Assembly (NCBI GenBank): GCA_964453155.1
Contig: CAYVQU010000033.1
Coordinates: forward strand, 1-37,965
Direction of reading: 5' to 3'
DNA: 37,965 nucleotides
From: CAYVQU01 sp964453155
GTDB taxonomy: Bacteria; Chloroflexota; Anaerolineae; Anaerolineales; UBA11858
Below, one piece after another: positions 17,965 to 26,453 of this stretch. Numbering within the stretch: the stretch's first letter is position 1; the number at the start of each line of letters is the position of its first letter. The notes under the pieces are model-generated. The model was not told the origin of the DNA, searched no databases, and saw nothing but the letters and a program-made list of their open reading frames with translations. The translations under genes were made by a program, and so were the position numbers.

Positions 17965-18717
17965 TTATTGGTTATTCAGTGCTGGCAAACTGTACCCAAA
18001 ATTTTGGGCCGTAATAGCAATGATGGGCCAAACTTGTTGGATTTCTGCCGTGGATAGGTTTTCTTTCCAACGGTCTATGCGGGTTTTGTGGTCTGGCCGG
18101 GAGTAATTACGGGATGTTTTGGCTTCAATGAAATGGCGGTTGTTTGTATTTTGAACTCGATTGGCCCAATATTCGATTCCCACCCGATTGGCCTCCATAT
18201 CCACGCCAAGTTCTGTACAAATCGTTTGCGCAAAATTGAGGGGATTTGCGAGCATGGCTTCAAAATATTTGACGGTTACCAAATCAGCAACAGCCGTGAA
18301 CCCCACCGAATTTAGATAATTCCAGTGATGGGCACATTGCTCAATTAAGGGCCGAGTTAACCATTCTTGCCAGTCGGGGGGTTTGGGGTGATGCCCCCAA
18401 TTGTTGGCAATCCCTACGCGCAGGGAGCAAATCGTATCCAGTGGCTGTCGGACTTGCCAATAGATCGTCTTTGGGTCCGGAATAATTTCAAGGAGCGTTT
18501 CAAGGGGGAAGGAAAGCCCCTGAGTTGGAGGGTAACCAACACTTTCTTTTGGGACTTTGATCGCCGTCGGGTAAGAAAAATCAAACTCGAGCAAATCCTG
18601 AAATGATGGTTCGCTGTAGTACGTGTAGGGAGGTAGATCTTCAAAAAATTCCCCAAAAATCGAAGTTCCACTCCGACCACAACCGAGAATGATGACATGG
18701 GGAAGATGATTCTTCAT
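17965..18717 (-). CDS. Sulfotransferase-like protein (PAPS-dependent type)
   Basis: The 250-residue product opens with a beta strand and loop HVIILGCGRSGTSIFGE, the 5'-phosphosulfate binding loop that holds PAPS in sulfotransferases. QVRQPLDTICSLRVG in the middle matches the 3'-phosphate binding region with its conserved Arg and Ser. The family transfers sulfate to hydroxyls or sugars. The acceptor here is unknown. The ATG at 18717 places the loop at residues 12-19, the usual position. ATG 18744 would add nine residues. A TAAAAT lies only 2 nt before 18717, which would suit a start slightly downstream less well. It lies upstream of udk on the same strand with 39 nt between them. Confidence 0.82.
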   Translation of the reverse strand: MKNHLPHVIILGCGRSGTSIFGEFFEDLPPYTYYSEPSFQDLLEFDFSYPTAIKVPKESVGYPPTQGLSFPLETLLEIIPDPKTIYWQVRQPLDTICSLRVGIANNWGHHPKPPDWQEWLTRPLIEQCAHHWNYLNSVGFTAVADLVTVKYFEAMLANPLNFAQTICTELGVDMEANRVGIEYWANRVQNTNNRHFIEAKTSRNYSRPDHKTRIDRWKENLSTAEIQQVWPIIAITAQNFGYSLPALNNQ

Positions 18718-18809
18718 GGATTTTAGCTGTGAATAGCAAGACATCGGGCTGCAGATTTCGGAAAACAACTAGGTAGTAAATTACTTCTCAAACACAAATC
18801 GCACAGCCC

Positions 18810-19424
18810 TTATTGTTCGCTCAAGGCCAGTTTCACCGCCAAAGCAGCAAAAACAATTGCAAATGAGCGCTGGACCCGCTGCAGGGCCGCGGGTGAGTTA
18901 ATCAGGAATGAACTGATCCCACTGGCGAAAATGCCATAGATGGCGAAAACGACCAAAGTCATTACCATGAAGATAGCGCTCAACAACAGCATTTGTTGGG
19001 TGATCGCAGCCCCCTCTGCGGAGACAAATTGCGGTAAAAAAGCGAAGAAAAACATGGTCAACTTTGGGTTGAGAATGTTGATCAAAATCCCTTTTAGTGC
19101 AATTTGGAGGTAACTCGTTTTCTCGATGGTGCTATCGAGTTTGAGTGTTCCCCGATCTTGCCACATATTCCAGGCCAGGTAGAGCAAATAAGCCGCCCCT
19201 GCAAATTTGATGATCTGGAATGCTTGGGCGCTCATGTGCAAAATGGCCGAAAGCCCCAAAATACTGGCGACCAGATGAGGCAAAATGCCGCCAGTGCAGC
19301 CCAGGGCCGCGGCGAGACTGGCTTTGTTCCGCAGTGCGAGGCCGGTGGAAACCGTGTAAATCACGCCGGTTCCGGGGATCACGACGACGACGAAGGAGGT
19401 TAGCAGGAATTCGGTGGTGATCAT
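18810..19424 (-). CDS. LysE/RhtB-family amino-acid exporter
   Basis: A 204-residue inner-membrane protein with about six hydrophobic segments. The N-terminal PGTGVIYTVSTGLALRNKASL and the INILNPKLTMFFFAFLPQFV segment are diagnostic for RhtB-type exporters of homoserine, threonine, leucine or related compounds. The length is typical. It is the third gene in a minus-strand run after a zinc dehydrogenase and a thioesterase, with 30 nt between it and the thioesterase. No Shine-Dalgarno is apparent. The exported amino acid is unknown. Confidence 0.88.
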   Translation of the reverse strand: MITTEFLLTSFVVVVIPGTGVIYTVSTGLALRNKASLAAALGCTGGILPHLVASILGLSAILHMSAQAFQIIKFAGAAYLLYLAWNMWQDRGTLKLDSTIEKTSYLQIALKGILINILNPKLTMFFFAFLPQFVSAEGAAITQQMLLLSAIFMVMTLVVFAIYGIFASGISSFLINSPAALQRVQRSFAIVFAALAVKLALSEQ

Positions 19425-19454
19425 GGTTGGTTCGTTGGGCAGTTTGATTGGTGG

Positions 19455-19874
19455 TTAGTTCGATTTTGATAGGAGCGTGAAAATTTGGGAAACTTCATTT
19501 GGAATGGGCATTGGCCTGCCAGTCTGAGCATTGACAAAAACCCAATCGGTTTCACCTTTGACGAGCATTTTTCCATCCGTCTGGCGAATAAACTCATAAC
19601 GCCGTAAAGAGCGGACTCGCCGCAGGTTCACGACCCAGGTTCGGGCTAATACTTCATCCCCCTCAAAGGCTGGATTTTTATAGGTGATATGGTGCTCCCG
19701 CACCACCCAGGTGCCGCCGACAGCCTGGGCAATTTCGACCCCACCCAGACTGCCGTAGTGGCGGATGGCCATATCCTGCATCCATTGGACATACTGCACA
19801 TTATTAACGTGTCCTTGCTGATCTACGGCGGCGGCCGGTATGGTGAAGGTGTATTCGAAAATTTGTGAGGCCAT
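19455..19874 (-). CDS. Acyl-CoA thioesterase, 4-hydroxybenzoyl-CoA thioesterase (hot-dog) family
   Basis: A 139-residue single hot-dog domain. VDQQGHVNNVQYVQWMQDMAI contains the D-x3-HVNN-x2-Y signature in which the Asp is catalytic. WVREHHITYKNPAFEGDEV and TDWVFVNAQTGRPMPIP fit the rest of the fold. It hydrolyses acyl-CoA thioesters in the cytoplasm. The acyl group is not known. ATG 19874 is chosen, and a GTG two codons upstream is also possible. It starts 16 nt after the dehydrogenase gene, so an operon is likely. Confidence 0.88.
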   Translation of the reverse strand: MASQIFEYTFTIPAAAVDQQGHVNNVQYVQWMQDMAIRHYGSLGGVEIAQAVGGTWVVREHHITYKNPAFEGDEVLARTWVVNLRRVRSLRRYEFIRQTDGKMLVKGETDWVFVNAQTGRPMPIPNEVSQIFTLLSKSN

Positions 19875-19889
19875 TTGCACTTTTTCAAC

Positions 19890-21104
19890 CTAAAACTCAA
19901 AAATCACTTTTATGGCCCCGCGGCCCTTATCCGCGGCTGTCTGGACTGCCGCTTGCCAGTCTTCCAGAGGGAAACGATGCGTGATGAAATCGTGGGCTGG
20001 AAAATCACCATCAAGTAGTAATTGGGTCGTTAACTCATAGGTGGAAATGGGCTTGCCATCGAGTTGCTCCATTCCATGGGCGATGAGACCTACCAAATCA
20101 ACTTCTTGATACCAGATAGGGGTTAAATCTAGTTTCATTGGGCCCAGATGGACTCCGGCCAGGACGACCGTGCCACCGGCCCGAGTTATTCGCAGGCTGT
20201 CGTGTACGGTTTTTTGAGTGCCAATTGAATCGTAGATAACATCAAATCCCCCGATTAGCATTCGGTTGTTGAAAGGTGCTTCATATAGTTTGGCACCCGT
20301 AATTTCCACCGTGGCGGCATAGGGATCAGTTGGCGTCAGAACTTTGTCTGCGCCCAATTTTTGTGCTAAGGCCACTTGTTGGGGATAACGGGCAAACACG
20401 GTCAGATGGCAGTCGGGTGCAAGTTGCCGCGCGGCCCAAGCTGTTGCCAGACCGATCATTCCGGCCCCGATGACCAATACTTTGTCACTGGATTTTGGCT
20501 GGCGGCGCAGCACCGTCCGCACGCCGACGGAAAGCGGTTCGATCAGCATGGCAGTGTCGTTATCTAGCTCGTTGGGCACCGGGTAGACATTGGTTTCGTG
20601 GACGACAAATTCATCGCCCCAACCGCCGCCGATCCCATGAATACCGCCTTCTAGCGAGATATTTTCACACAATCCCGGGTTGCCCTCCTGACAGTGTCGG
20701 CAAGGCGGTTCGAGGCCCCGGACAGCACAGTGGGCTTCGGTGCGATCCAAAACGACCCGATCACCAACTCGAAACGCAGTAACTTCAGCGCCGACTTCTG
20801 TTACTTCACCAAAAACTTCATGGCCCAGGTAAATCCGATCGGTGCCCGGTAAAGCCCCAGGACTGGCACTGGGATCGATGTTCAAGAATAGGATGTGAAG
20901 GTCTGAAGCACAAATCCCGCTGAGCAAGTTTCGAACCCGCACAAAATCTGCCCGGGGGAGCGGTTGGAAGGGTTGCTCAACATACTGAACGGGCGAAAGG
21001 CCGGAATAAATTACCCCGGGCCAAATCAATTGGAGGGCTTTGGCCAGTAAAACTTTCGGGATGTTTTTCTCAAAAAAGATGGAGCGCATTTTGTTCTTTT
21101 CCAT
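19890..21104 (-). CDS. Zinc-dependent medium-chain dehydrogenase (threonine/alcohol/glucose dehydrogenase-like)
   Basis: A 404-residue MDR enzyme. Catalytic-zinc ligands appear in SGICASDLH and LGHEVFGEV. The structural zinc cysteines are in CAVRGLEPPCRHCQEGNPGLC, with the first shifted relative to many relatives. The Rossmann NAD(P) motif is VLVIGAGMIGLATAW (near residue 205). It oxidises an alcohol or sugar and may produce precursors for the downstream thioesterase, though that link is only by proximity. The N-terminal 20 residues are hydrophobic-basic and unusual, and an internal ATG at 21089 (MRSIFFEK) is an alternative start. The tRNA gene lies 60 nt upstream on the same strand. Confidence 0.86.
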   Translation of the reverse strand: MEKNKMRSIFFEKNIPKVLLAKALQLIWPGVIYSGLSPVQYVEQPFQPLPRADFVRVRNLLSGICASDLHILFLNIDPSASPGALPGTDRIYLGHEVFGEVTEVGAEVTAFRVGDRVVLDRTEAHCAVRGLEPPCRHCQEGNPGLCENISLEGGIHGIGGGWGDEFVVHETNVYPVPNELDNDTAMLIEPLSVGVRTVLRRQPKSSDKVLVIGAGMIGLATAWAARQLAPDCHLTVFARYPQQVALAQKLGADKVLTPTDPYAATVEITGAKLYEAPFNNRMLIGGFDVIYDSIGTQKTVHDSLRITRAGGTVVLAGVHLGPMKLDLTPIWYQEVDLVGLIAHGMEQLDGKPISTYELTTQLLLDGDFPAHDFITHRFPLEDWQAAVQTAADKGRGAIKVIFEF

Positions 21105-21163
21105 TCACTATTTCGGCCTAAGCCCTCATTGTATCACCCCTCACCAAGAGATTAAAAAAAGAG

Positions 21164-21236
21164 AGCCACCGATGGGAATTGAACCCATAACCTATCGCTT
21201 ACGAAGCGATTGCTCTGCCGATTGAGCTACGGTGGC
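21164..21236 (-). tRNA. tRNA-Thr(CGU)
   Basis: The minus strand folds into a full cloverleaf of 73 bases including the discriminator. The acceptor stem is GCCACCG with CGGTGGC, the D stem is GCTC/GAGC, and the anticodon stem ATCGC/GCGAT surrounds loop TTCGTAA, giving anticodon CGT. The T arm is ATGGG-TTCAATT-CCCAT. CCA is not encoded. The anticodon reads ACG threonine codons. Confidence 0.95.
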
Positions 21237-21257
21237 GGGCACGACTGTGCGGGCCAG

Positions 21258-21287
21258 ATTATACCAGCGGAAACCGGGGCATGACAA
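21258..21287 (-). promoter_or_regulatory. Promoter of tRNA-Thr
   Basis: TTGTCA (21287-21282), an 18-nt spacer and TATAAT (21263-21258) on the minus strand, about 22 nt before the mature tRNA 5' end. Confidence 0.65.
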
Positions 21288-21384
21288 GACATCCAAATGG
21301 TAGAATCAAGTGTGGAATGTGGGCCGGGCAACCAAAATCCGAATTCCGAATTCCACATTTCAAATTCGAAAGAGGAGAAGGCGT

Positions 21385-22647
21385 ATGCGTGTAGCCATGT
21401 TGTCGTATCATACCTGTCCGTTGGCTACTTTGGGCGGGAAAAATACCGGGGGGATGAATGTGTATGTCCAGATGCTGACCCGCAGACTAGGGCGGATGGG
21501 GGTTCATGTGGATGTTTTTACTCGTTCTCAGGACGAACATGTGCCCCATGTCCTCCACGATTTGGGCTATGGTAACCGGATTGTGCATGTCCCCTCGGGA
21601 CCCGAGATTCCCTTGCCCAAACCTGAACTGGCCGAACATATCCCCACTTTCGTGCGCGGGATACTAAATTTTGCCGAGAAAAAAGGGATTCAATATGATT
21701 TAATCCACAGCCATTATTGGATGTCGGGGATTGCCGCGTTGGAATTAAAGCAAATCTGGAACGTTCCGGTGGTTAATATGTATCACACTTTGGGTCTGAT
21801 GAAACAGCGAGTAGCCCAAAATGCTGAAGAAGCGGAAGGTTCTTACCGCATCGATGGTGAACGGCAAGTTTTAGCAACTTCAGACCGGATTGTGGCTGCC
21901 ACCCAGGCCGAATTAGCCCAGCTTCAATGGTTGTATCAGGCCGATACTGGCAAAATTCGCATTGTGCCCCCCGGAGTGGATACCACTCATTTTTATCCGA
22001 TCGACTCGGATGAAGCCAAAGAATATATTGGTATCGACCAACAGCAGCGCATGATTCTATTTGTTGGGCGGATCGAACCACTCAAGGGAATCGATACCCT
22101 CATCAAGTCCATTGTCCAAATGCGCCAAAATGGGGTGTTGGACCGGCATTGTTGTGTCTGTCTCTCAATTATTGGGGGGAATCCCGATGTCCCAGAAGAC
22201 CAACAATCCGAAGAGATGCAACGTCTCAAGGCCTTATGTGAAGAGCATGGGCTGGACGATTTGGTGACATTTTTGGGCCGCCGCGGCCAGGAGACGCTCC
22301 CCTATTATTATTCCGCCTCCGAGGCGGTGGTAATGCCCTCCCATTACGAGTCATTTGGGATGGTAGCCCTCGAAGCCATGGCCTGCGGCACCCCCGTAAT
22401 CGCCTCCGAAGTGGGTGGCCTAGCCTTTTTAGTTCAAGATGGCGTAACGGGTTTCCATTTCCCCGCGGAAGATTGGATTGCTTTGGGCGAAAAATTGACT
22501 CGAATTATTGAAGACCCAGAATTGCGCGACCAATTATGTCGAAATGCGGTCGATGTTGCCCGCGATTACGGCTGGCAAAAAATTGCCGCCCGGATCAAGA
22601 CTGTGTATGATGAAATTTTAGGGGAGAATGATAGAGATGCGGGATAG
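21385..22647 (+). CDS. GT4 glycosyltransferase, MshA/sucrose-phosphate-synthase-like
   Basis: A 420-residue GT-B enzyme. The N-terminal GGKNTGGMNVYVQ loop is the nucleotide-sugar donor clamp seen in MshA and sucrose-synthase relatives. DLIHSHYWMSG and YHTLGLMK follow. The C-terminal half holds VPPGVDTTHFYP, FVGRIEPLKGIDTLI and the E-x7-E retaining motif in EAVVMPSHYESFGMVALEAM. It probably transfers a hexose or GlcNAc to an inositol-like or sugar acceptor. No mycothiol genes are present here, so that product is not inferred. ATG 21385 has AGGAG about 8 nt upstream. A longer GTG reading at 21310 has no support. Its last seven codons lie in a GATAG-type repeat. Confidence 0.9.
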   Translation: MRVAMLSYHTCPLATLGGKNTGGMNVYVQMLTRRLGRMGVHVDVFTRSQDEHVPHVLHDLGYGNRIVHVPSGPEIPLPKPELAEHIPTFVRGILNFAEKKGIQYDLIHSHYWMSGIAALELKQIWNVPVVNMYHTLGLMKQRVAQNAEEAEGSYRIDGERQVLATSDRIVAATQAELAQLQWLYQADTGKIRIVPPGVDTTHFYPIDSDEAKEYIGIDQQQRMILFVGRIEPLKGIDTLIKSIVQMRQNGVLDRHCCVCLSIIGGNPDVPEDQQSEEMQRLKALCEEHGLDDLVTFLGRRGQETLPYYYSASEAVVMPSHYESFGMVALEAMACGTPVIASEVGGLAFLVQDGVTGFHFPAEDWIALGEKLTRIIEDPELRDQLCRNAVDVARDYGWQKIAARIKTVYDEILGENDRDAG

Positions 22648-22692
22648 AGCTAGAGACGAAAAACATTCTTCACTATCTCTATCTCCATTCTC
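22624..22692. repeat. GATAG-type hairpin repeat (copy A), overlapping the GT4 stop
   Basis: GAGAATG-ATAGAGAT...GGATAG at the left pairs imperfectly with CTATCTCTATCTCCATTCTC at the right. GGATAGAGCTAGAGAC matches GGATGGAGCTAGAGAC in copy B (after moeA) at 15 of 16 bases. It covers the end of the GT4 gene and may act as a terminator between two convergent genes. Confidence 0.6.
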
Positions 22693-22694
22693 TC

Positions 22695-23798
22695 TCATAT
22701 TTTAAATTTACCATCCTGGTACAACAACTCCCCATCAACCCGAATTTCGCTATCTTGCTGAATGTCGCAGATGAAATCCCAGTGGATGCTGGATTTGTTG
22801 GTGCTGCCGGTTTCGGGATATCCGGCCCCGACGGCCAGGTGGAAACTGCCCCCAATTTTCTCATCGTAGAGGATGCTCTTGGTGAATTTTTGAATGCCAT
22901 AATTGGTGCCAATGGCAAATTCACCGAGATAACGCGCTCCCGCATCGCTGTCGAGTTGGGAGAGTAGATAGGCTTCGTTTTTTTCAGCCGAGGCCGTGAC
23001 TACTTTGCCGTCCTTGAATTCTAACCGTACCCCTTCAACTTCGCGCCCGCCCCGAATCGCGGGGTAGGTGAATTCCACCCACCCATTGGCTGAATCCTCG
23101 ACGGGTCCGGTGAAGATTTCACCGCTGGGCATATTGCGTTTGCCGTCAGAGTTGATGAAGGTTCGGTCCTCAATCGAGAGGGTCAGATCAGCATTGGGGC
23201 TTTTGATCGTGACGATTTTTTTCCCTTCGAGCCAATCGATCACTTTCTGTTGTTCATCATGGACTTCCAGCCACTTCGTGATGGGATCATCCTGATCGGC
23301 GAAGGTCGCCCCGTAGACGAAGTCGGCATACTCCCGCAGACTCATATCGGCTTCTTGGGCATAGGCCGGGCAAGGATATTGGGTGCCCACCCAGCGCAGG
23401 GAGCCTTCGGCCGAACGGCGCATATAAGTCTCCATCAAACCTTTCCGGGCCAAACCCAAAGTTTTTTCTTTGGCGGGATCAATGCCGGTCAGTGAACGGG
23501 TGTTAGCTGTCGCCCGAATAGAGATCAAGGCATCGACCTCATCAAAAAGCATCTTTTCGACCGGAGAAACCCAATTGAGTTGGTCTTCAGTGGCACAGCG
23601 CATATAGGTTTCACTGAGATCATCGCTGGAGAGTTGCAGGGTGGGGTTGCCGCCAGCCAGGAGAACTTTCTCCATCACGGCGTTAACCAACGGTTCCGCT
23701 AACACGCTGCCGCGCACCAAAACCCAATCGCCGGGTTGAATGCTGACTGAATAATTTACCAATAAATCTGCTAATTTGATTACACGGGGGTCTACCAT
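22695..23798 (-). CDS. M29-family aminopeptidase (AmpS/PepS/T type)
   Basis: A 367-residue cytoplasmic metallo-aminopeptidase. Family metal ligands can be placed in MPSGEIFTGPVED (Glu), LGEFAIGTNYGI (Glu), GGSFHLAVGAGYP (His) and SIHWDFICD (His, Asp). It removes N-terminal residues from peptides. The start at ATG 23798 (MVDPRVIKLA) is chosen because GGTGA lies about 5 nt before it and homologues begin in this way. A reading from 23855 adds 19 residues that do not look conserved. An extended -10 box is seen upstream. It converges on the GT4 gene, with a hairpin repeat between them. Confidence 0.9.
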   Translation of the reverse strand: MVDPRVIKLADLLVNYSVSIQPGDWVLVRGSVLAEPLVNAVMEKVLLAGGNPTLQLSSDDLSETYMRCATEDQLNWVSPVEKMLFDEVDALISIRATANTRSLTGIDPAKEKTLGLARKGLMETYMRRSAEGSLRWVGTQYPCPAYAQEADMSLREYADFVYGATFADQDDPITKWLEVHDEQQKVIDWLEGKKIVTIKSPNADLTLSIEDRTFINSDGKRNMPSGEIFTGPVEDSANGWVEFTYPAIRGGREVEGVRLEFKDGKVVTASAEKNEAYLLSQLDSDAGARYLGEFAIGTNYGIQKFTKSILYDEKIGGSFHLAVGAGYPETGSTNKSSIHWDFICDIQQDSEIRVDGELLYQDGKFKI

Positions 23799-23836
23799 AA
23801 TTTCACCAAGTGCCTCAGAAAGATTTTGAACGCTGC

Positions 23837-23842
23837 ATTTTA
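23837..23842 (-). promoter_or_regulatory. Extended -10 box of the aminopeptidase gene
   Basis: TGTTAAAAT on the minus strand is a TGn-extended TAAAAT, which predicts a leader of about 30 nt ending with the GGTGA ribosome site. No clear -35 is present, as is usual for extended -10 promoters. Confidence 0.45.
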
Positions 23843-23912
23843 ACACCAATTTCAATGAACGGGGGTAATTTTTGTCATCTAAAACCGAGAGAAGATCACC
23901 TCATTTCTCATA

Positions 23913-23940
23913 TTGACGAATTAAAAAAACGCGGTAAAAT
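23913..23940 (+). promoter_or_regulatory. Promoter of the metal-resistance operon
   Basis: TTGACG (23913-23918), a 16-nt spacer and TAAAAT (23935-23940). The expected start of transcription, near 23946, lies inside the operator dyad. Confidence 0.72.
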
Positions 23941-23944
23941 CCTG

Positions 23945-23970
23945 AATATATGAGCAATTATTCATATATT
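23945..23970 (+). promoter_or_regulatory. ArsR/SmtB-type operator dyad
   Basis: A 26-bp dyad: AATATATGA, GCAATTAT, TCATATATT. The two 9-base arms are perfect and 22 of 26 positions pair. The arrangement is that of SmtB/CzrA operators (ATGA...TCAT). It covers the predicted start of transcription and ends before the GGAG of the regulator gene, so repressor binding would block the promoter. Confidence 0.8.
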
Positions 23971-23979
23971 GGAGCCCTT

Positions 23980-24285
23980 ATGCCCGAAACAGACCAAGTC
24001 CTTGACGAATATACTGCTGCTCAGGTGGCAGAATTCTTTAGTGCTTTTAGCGATACCAGCCGAGTGCGGATCATCTCAGCACTAAAGGATTGCGAGAAGA
24101 ATGTGGGGGCGATCGCCGCCGCCGTCAATATGAGTGAGTCGGCCGTATCGCATCAGTTACGGGGATTGCGTCAGATGCGGCTGGTGCGGGCCAGAAAAGA
24201 GGGACGGCAGGTGTTTTACTGCCTGGATGACGATCATATCACCGAAATTTTCCAGACCGGAATCGATCACATAACCCACGGATAA
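23980..24285 (+). CDS. ArsR/SmtB-family metal-sensing repressor, zinc/cobalt (alpha-5) type
   Basis: A 101-residue winged-helix repressor. The helix-turn-helix is VGAIAAAVNMSESAVSHQL followed by the wing ARKEGRQVFYCL. The C-terminal helix carries D84-x-H86-x10-H97-x2-H100, the exact alpha-5 metal-site spacing of SmtB and CzrA. Only one cysteine lies in the alpha-3 region, so the arsenic/cadmium-type site is absent. It should release the operator when zinc or cobalt is high. The start is ATG 23980 with GGAG 5 nt upstream. A start at 23950 would place the operator inside the coding region. The metal ATPase follows after 13 nt and is the obvious target. Confidence 0.92.
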   Translation: MPETDQVLDEYTAAQVAEFFSAFSDTSRVRIISALKDCEKNVGAIAAAVNMSESAVSHQLRGLRQMRLVRARKEGRQVFYCLDDDHITEIFQTGIDHITHG

Positions 24286-24298
24286 CAACCCGAATACA

Positions 24299-26380
24299 AT
24301 GCAAAAATATAATCTCAAAAATCTCGATTGTGCCAACTGCGCAGCCAAGGTCGAAGCCGCGGTGCAAAAGACCGCCGGGGTCCGGTTTGCCAGTGTGGAT
24401 TTTGCCACTACGACCCTCTTCTTAGACGCTGAAGATTTTTCTGCCGTCCGCACGACCATTCAGCAGGTCGAACCCCAAATTGAAGTCGAGGCCAAACGAT
24501 TGGGCCAGGTTGTTGACGAAGAATTTGATCTGCGCGCCGAGTTAATGGCTGTTGGTTTGGCCACAGTTCTATTCATTTTGGGGTTGATTTTTTACCCCCA
24601 ATTGACCGCTTCTCCTTACAAGATCGGTGAGTATATTGTCTTTGGGATCGCCTATGTCATCAGCGGTTGGGGGGTGCTTTCGAACGCGGTTCGGAATATC
24701 CTGCGCGGTCAGATTTTTGATGAACATTTTCTAATGTCAACAGCAACCATTGGCGCGATCATATTGGGCGAATTCCCCGAGGCCGTTGGTGTGATGTTGT
24801 TTTATATGATCGGAGAGTTTGTTCAGAATTTGTCAGTCAATCGCTCCCGACGGTCAATAAAAACGTTGTTAGAAGTTCGCCCAGATTCCGCCACATTGAT
24901 CGTGGACGGAAAACCCCAGACCGTGCACCCCGAAACGATCCCGGTGGGAGCAACCATTCGGGTTAAACCAGGGGAAAAAATCCCGCTCGATGGCGAAATT
25001 TTGACCGGAAAATCTTTCGTTGATACCTCACCGCTAACCGGAGAATCGACCCCTCAGAAAGTCCAGGTTGGCGAGACCGTTTTAGCCGGAGCGATTAATC
25101 TGAACAGCACCCTCACGCTTAAAGTGATCCGTCCTTTTGCAGAATCATCTATCGCCAAAATATTAGAGTTGGTTGAAAATGCCAGCAGCCGGAAAGCCGC
25201 CACGGAGAAGTTCATCACCAGATTTGCGCGGGTATATTCTCCGATTGTCTTTTTCACCGCAGTTGGAATTGCCCTGATCCCTCCGATTTTCTTAGGCGGC
25301 GATTTTGCGGATTGGGTCTACCGAGCCTTGGTCGTTTTGGTAATTTCCTGTCCGTGCGCCCTGGTCATTAGTATCCCCTTAGGCTATTTTGGTGGGGTGG
25401 GGGGCGCTTCCCGCCGCGGGATTTTGGTGAAAGGTTCTAATTTTCTCGACACGCTGGCCGCGGTCAAAACTGTCGTCTTTGACAAGACCGGGACCTTGAC
25501 CCAAGGCGTCTTCAAGGTCACCGACATTTTGCCTCGCAACGGTTACAACGCCGCCGATTTGCTCCATTTGGCCGTTCAGGCCGAGGCCGGTTCCAATCAT
25601 CCGATCGCCCAATCGATCCGAGCGGCTTATGGCGAAACGGAGATTGATTTGTCTCATGATTTCGAGGAGATTGCTGGGCACGGCGTCCAGACCACAGTCA
25701 ATGGCCAGGTTTTACTGGCCGGAAATGATCCCCTTTTGCATCGGGAAAATATTCCTCACGATTTAGATCTGTGTGAGGTCACCGGGACTGTGGTTCATGT
25801 GGCCGTTGATAGTCAGCATGCCGGGTGTTTGATCATTTCGGATGAACTCAAATCCGATGCCAAAGATGCAGTGACCCACTTACGCTCCACTGGAGTGGGC
25901 CGGTTAGCGATGCTGACCGGGGATAATCAAACTGTCGCTGGTGAGATTGCCGCCGAGTTGGGTTTGGATGATTTTAGGGCCGAATTACTCCCGGAAGACA
26001 AAGTCTCCGCCCTGGAAGAGATTTTGGTCAGTCATGCTGATCATGGCAAAGTCGCCTTCGTTGGAGATGGGATCAATGATGCCCCCGCCTTGGCCCGGGC
26101 CGATGTCGGCATTGCGATGGGCGCGTTAGGTTCAGAAGCTGCAATCGAAACTGCCGATGTCGTCATCATGACCGACGCACCCGAAAAAGTGGTCGAAGCC
26201 ATCCAGGTCGGACGTAAAACTCGCAATATTGTGTGGCAAAATATTCTTTTGGCCCTTGTCATCAAAGGTTTATTCATCGTTTTAGGCATTGCCGGAGAAG
26301 CCACCATGTGGCAGGCCGTTTTCGGCGATATGGGGGTCGCCCTCCTTGCGGTTGCAAATGCAACCCGCGCGTTACGCTAA
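24299..26380 (+). CDS. P1B-type heavy-metal (Zn/Cd/Co) exporting ATPase
   Basis: A 693-residue membrane pump with an N-terminal HMA domain (LDCANCAAK, C11 and C14). Motifs appear in order: TGES in the actuator loop, the membrane CPC motif in ISCPCALVIS (about 350), phosphorylation site DKTGTLTQ (about 394), NHPIA of the nucleotide domain and GDGINDAPAL (about 589). CPC with an alpha-5-type regulator favours Zn, Cd or Pb export over copper. It is the second gene of the operon, 13 nt after the repressor. No Shine-Dalgarno precedes it, so translation may rely on coupling. A 13-bp hairpin terminator follows 10 nt after the stop. Confidence 0.94.
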   Translation: MQKYNLKNLDCANCAAKVEAAVQKTAGVRFASVDFATTTLFLDAEDFSAVRTTIQQVEPQIEVEAKRLGQVVDEEFDLRAELMAVGLATVLFILGLIFYPQLTASPYKIGEYIVFGIAYVISGWGVLSNAVRNILRGQIFDEHFLMSTATIGAIILGEFPEAVGVMLFYMIGEFVQNLSVNRSRRSIKTLLEVRPDSATLIVDGKPQTVHPETIPVGATIRVKPGEKIPLDGEILTGKSFVDTSPLTGESTPQKVQVGETVLAGAINLNSTLTLKVIRPFAESSIAKILELVENASSRKAATEKFITRFARVYSPIVFFTAVGIALIPPIFLGGDFADWVYRALVVLVISCPCALVISIPLGYFGGVGGASRRGILVKGSNFLDTLAAVKTVVFDKTGTLTQGVFKVTDILPRNGYNAADLLHLAVQAEAGSNHPIAQSIRAAYGETEIDLSHDFEEIAGHGVQTTVNGQVLLAGNDPLLHRENIPHDLDLCEVTGTVVHVAVDSQHAGCLIISDELKSDAKDAVTHLRSTGVGRLAMLTGDNQTVAGEIAAELGLDDFRAELLPEDKVSALEEILVSHADHGKVAFVGDGINDAPALARADVGIAMGALGSEAAIETADVVIMTDAPEKVVEAIQVGRKTRNIVWQNILLALVIKGLFIVLGIAGEATMWQAVFGDMGVALLAVANATRALR

Positions 26381-26389
26381 AAAGTTTCA

Positions 26390-26425
26390 GGTATTTTGAT
26401 TTGAGAGGCACCAAATCAAAATACC
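26390..26425 (+). terminator. Hairpin terminator after the metal ATPase
   Basis: GGTATTTTGATTT and AAATCAAAATACC form a perfect 13-bp stem around a 10-nt loop. It is AT-rich and followed by ACTTTTC. It separates the ATPase operon from the UbiA-like gene, whose -10 box begins 16 nt further on. Confidence 0.7.
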
Positions 26426-26440
26426 ACTTTTCACTCACGG

Positions 26441-26446
26441 TATAAT
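26441..26446 (+). promoter_or_regulatory. -10 box of a predicted leaderless transcript for the UbiA-like gene
   Basis: A perfect TATAAT ends 7 nt before the ATG at 26454. There is no ribosome binding site and no good -35. The preceding hairpin supports an independent promoter here. Confidence 0.6.
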
Positions 26447-26453
26447 CTCCCGC

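Noticed and set aside
21310..21384. N-terminal extension of the GT4 gene from GTG 21310
   Set aside because: The extension is low-complexity and basic, the family begins at MRVAMLSYH, and AGGAG precedes ATG 21385.
23950..24285. Longer ArsR start at 23950
   Set aside because: That ATG is part of the operator dyad. ATG 23980 has GGAG at 5 nt and gives the normal protein length.
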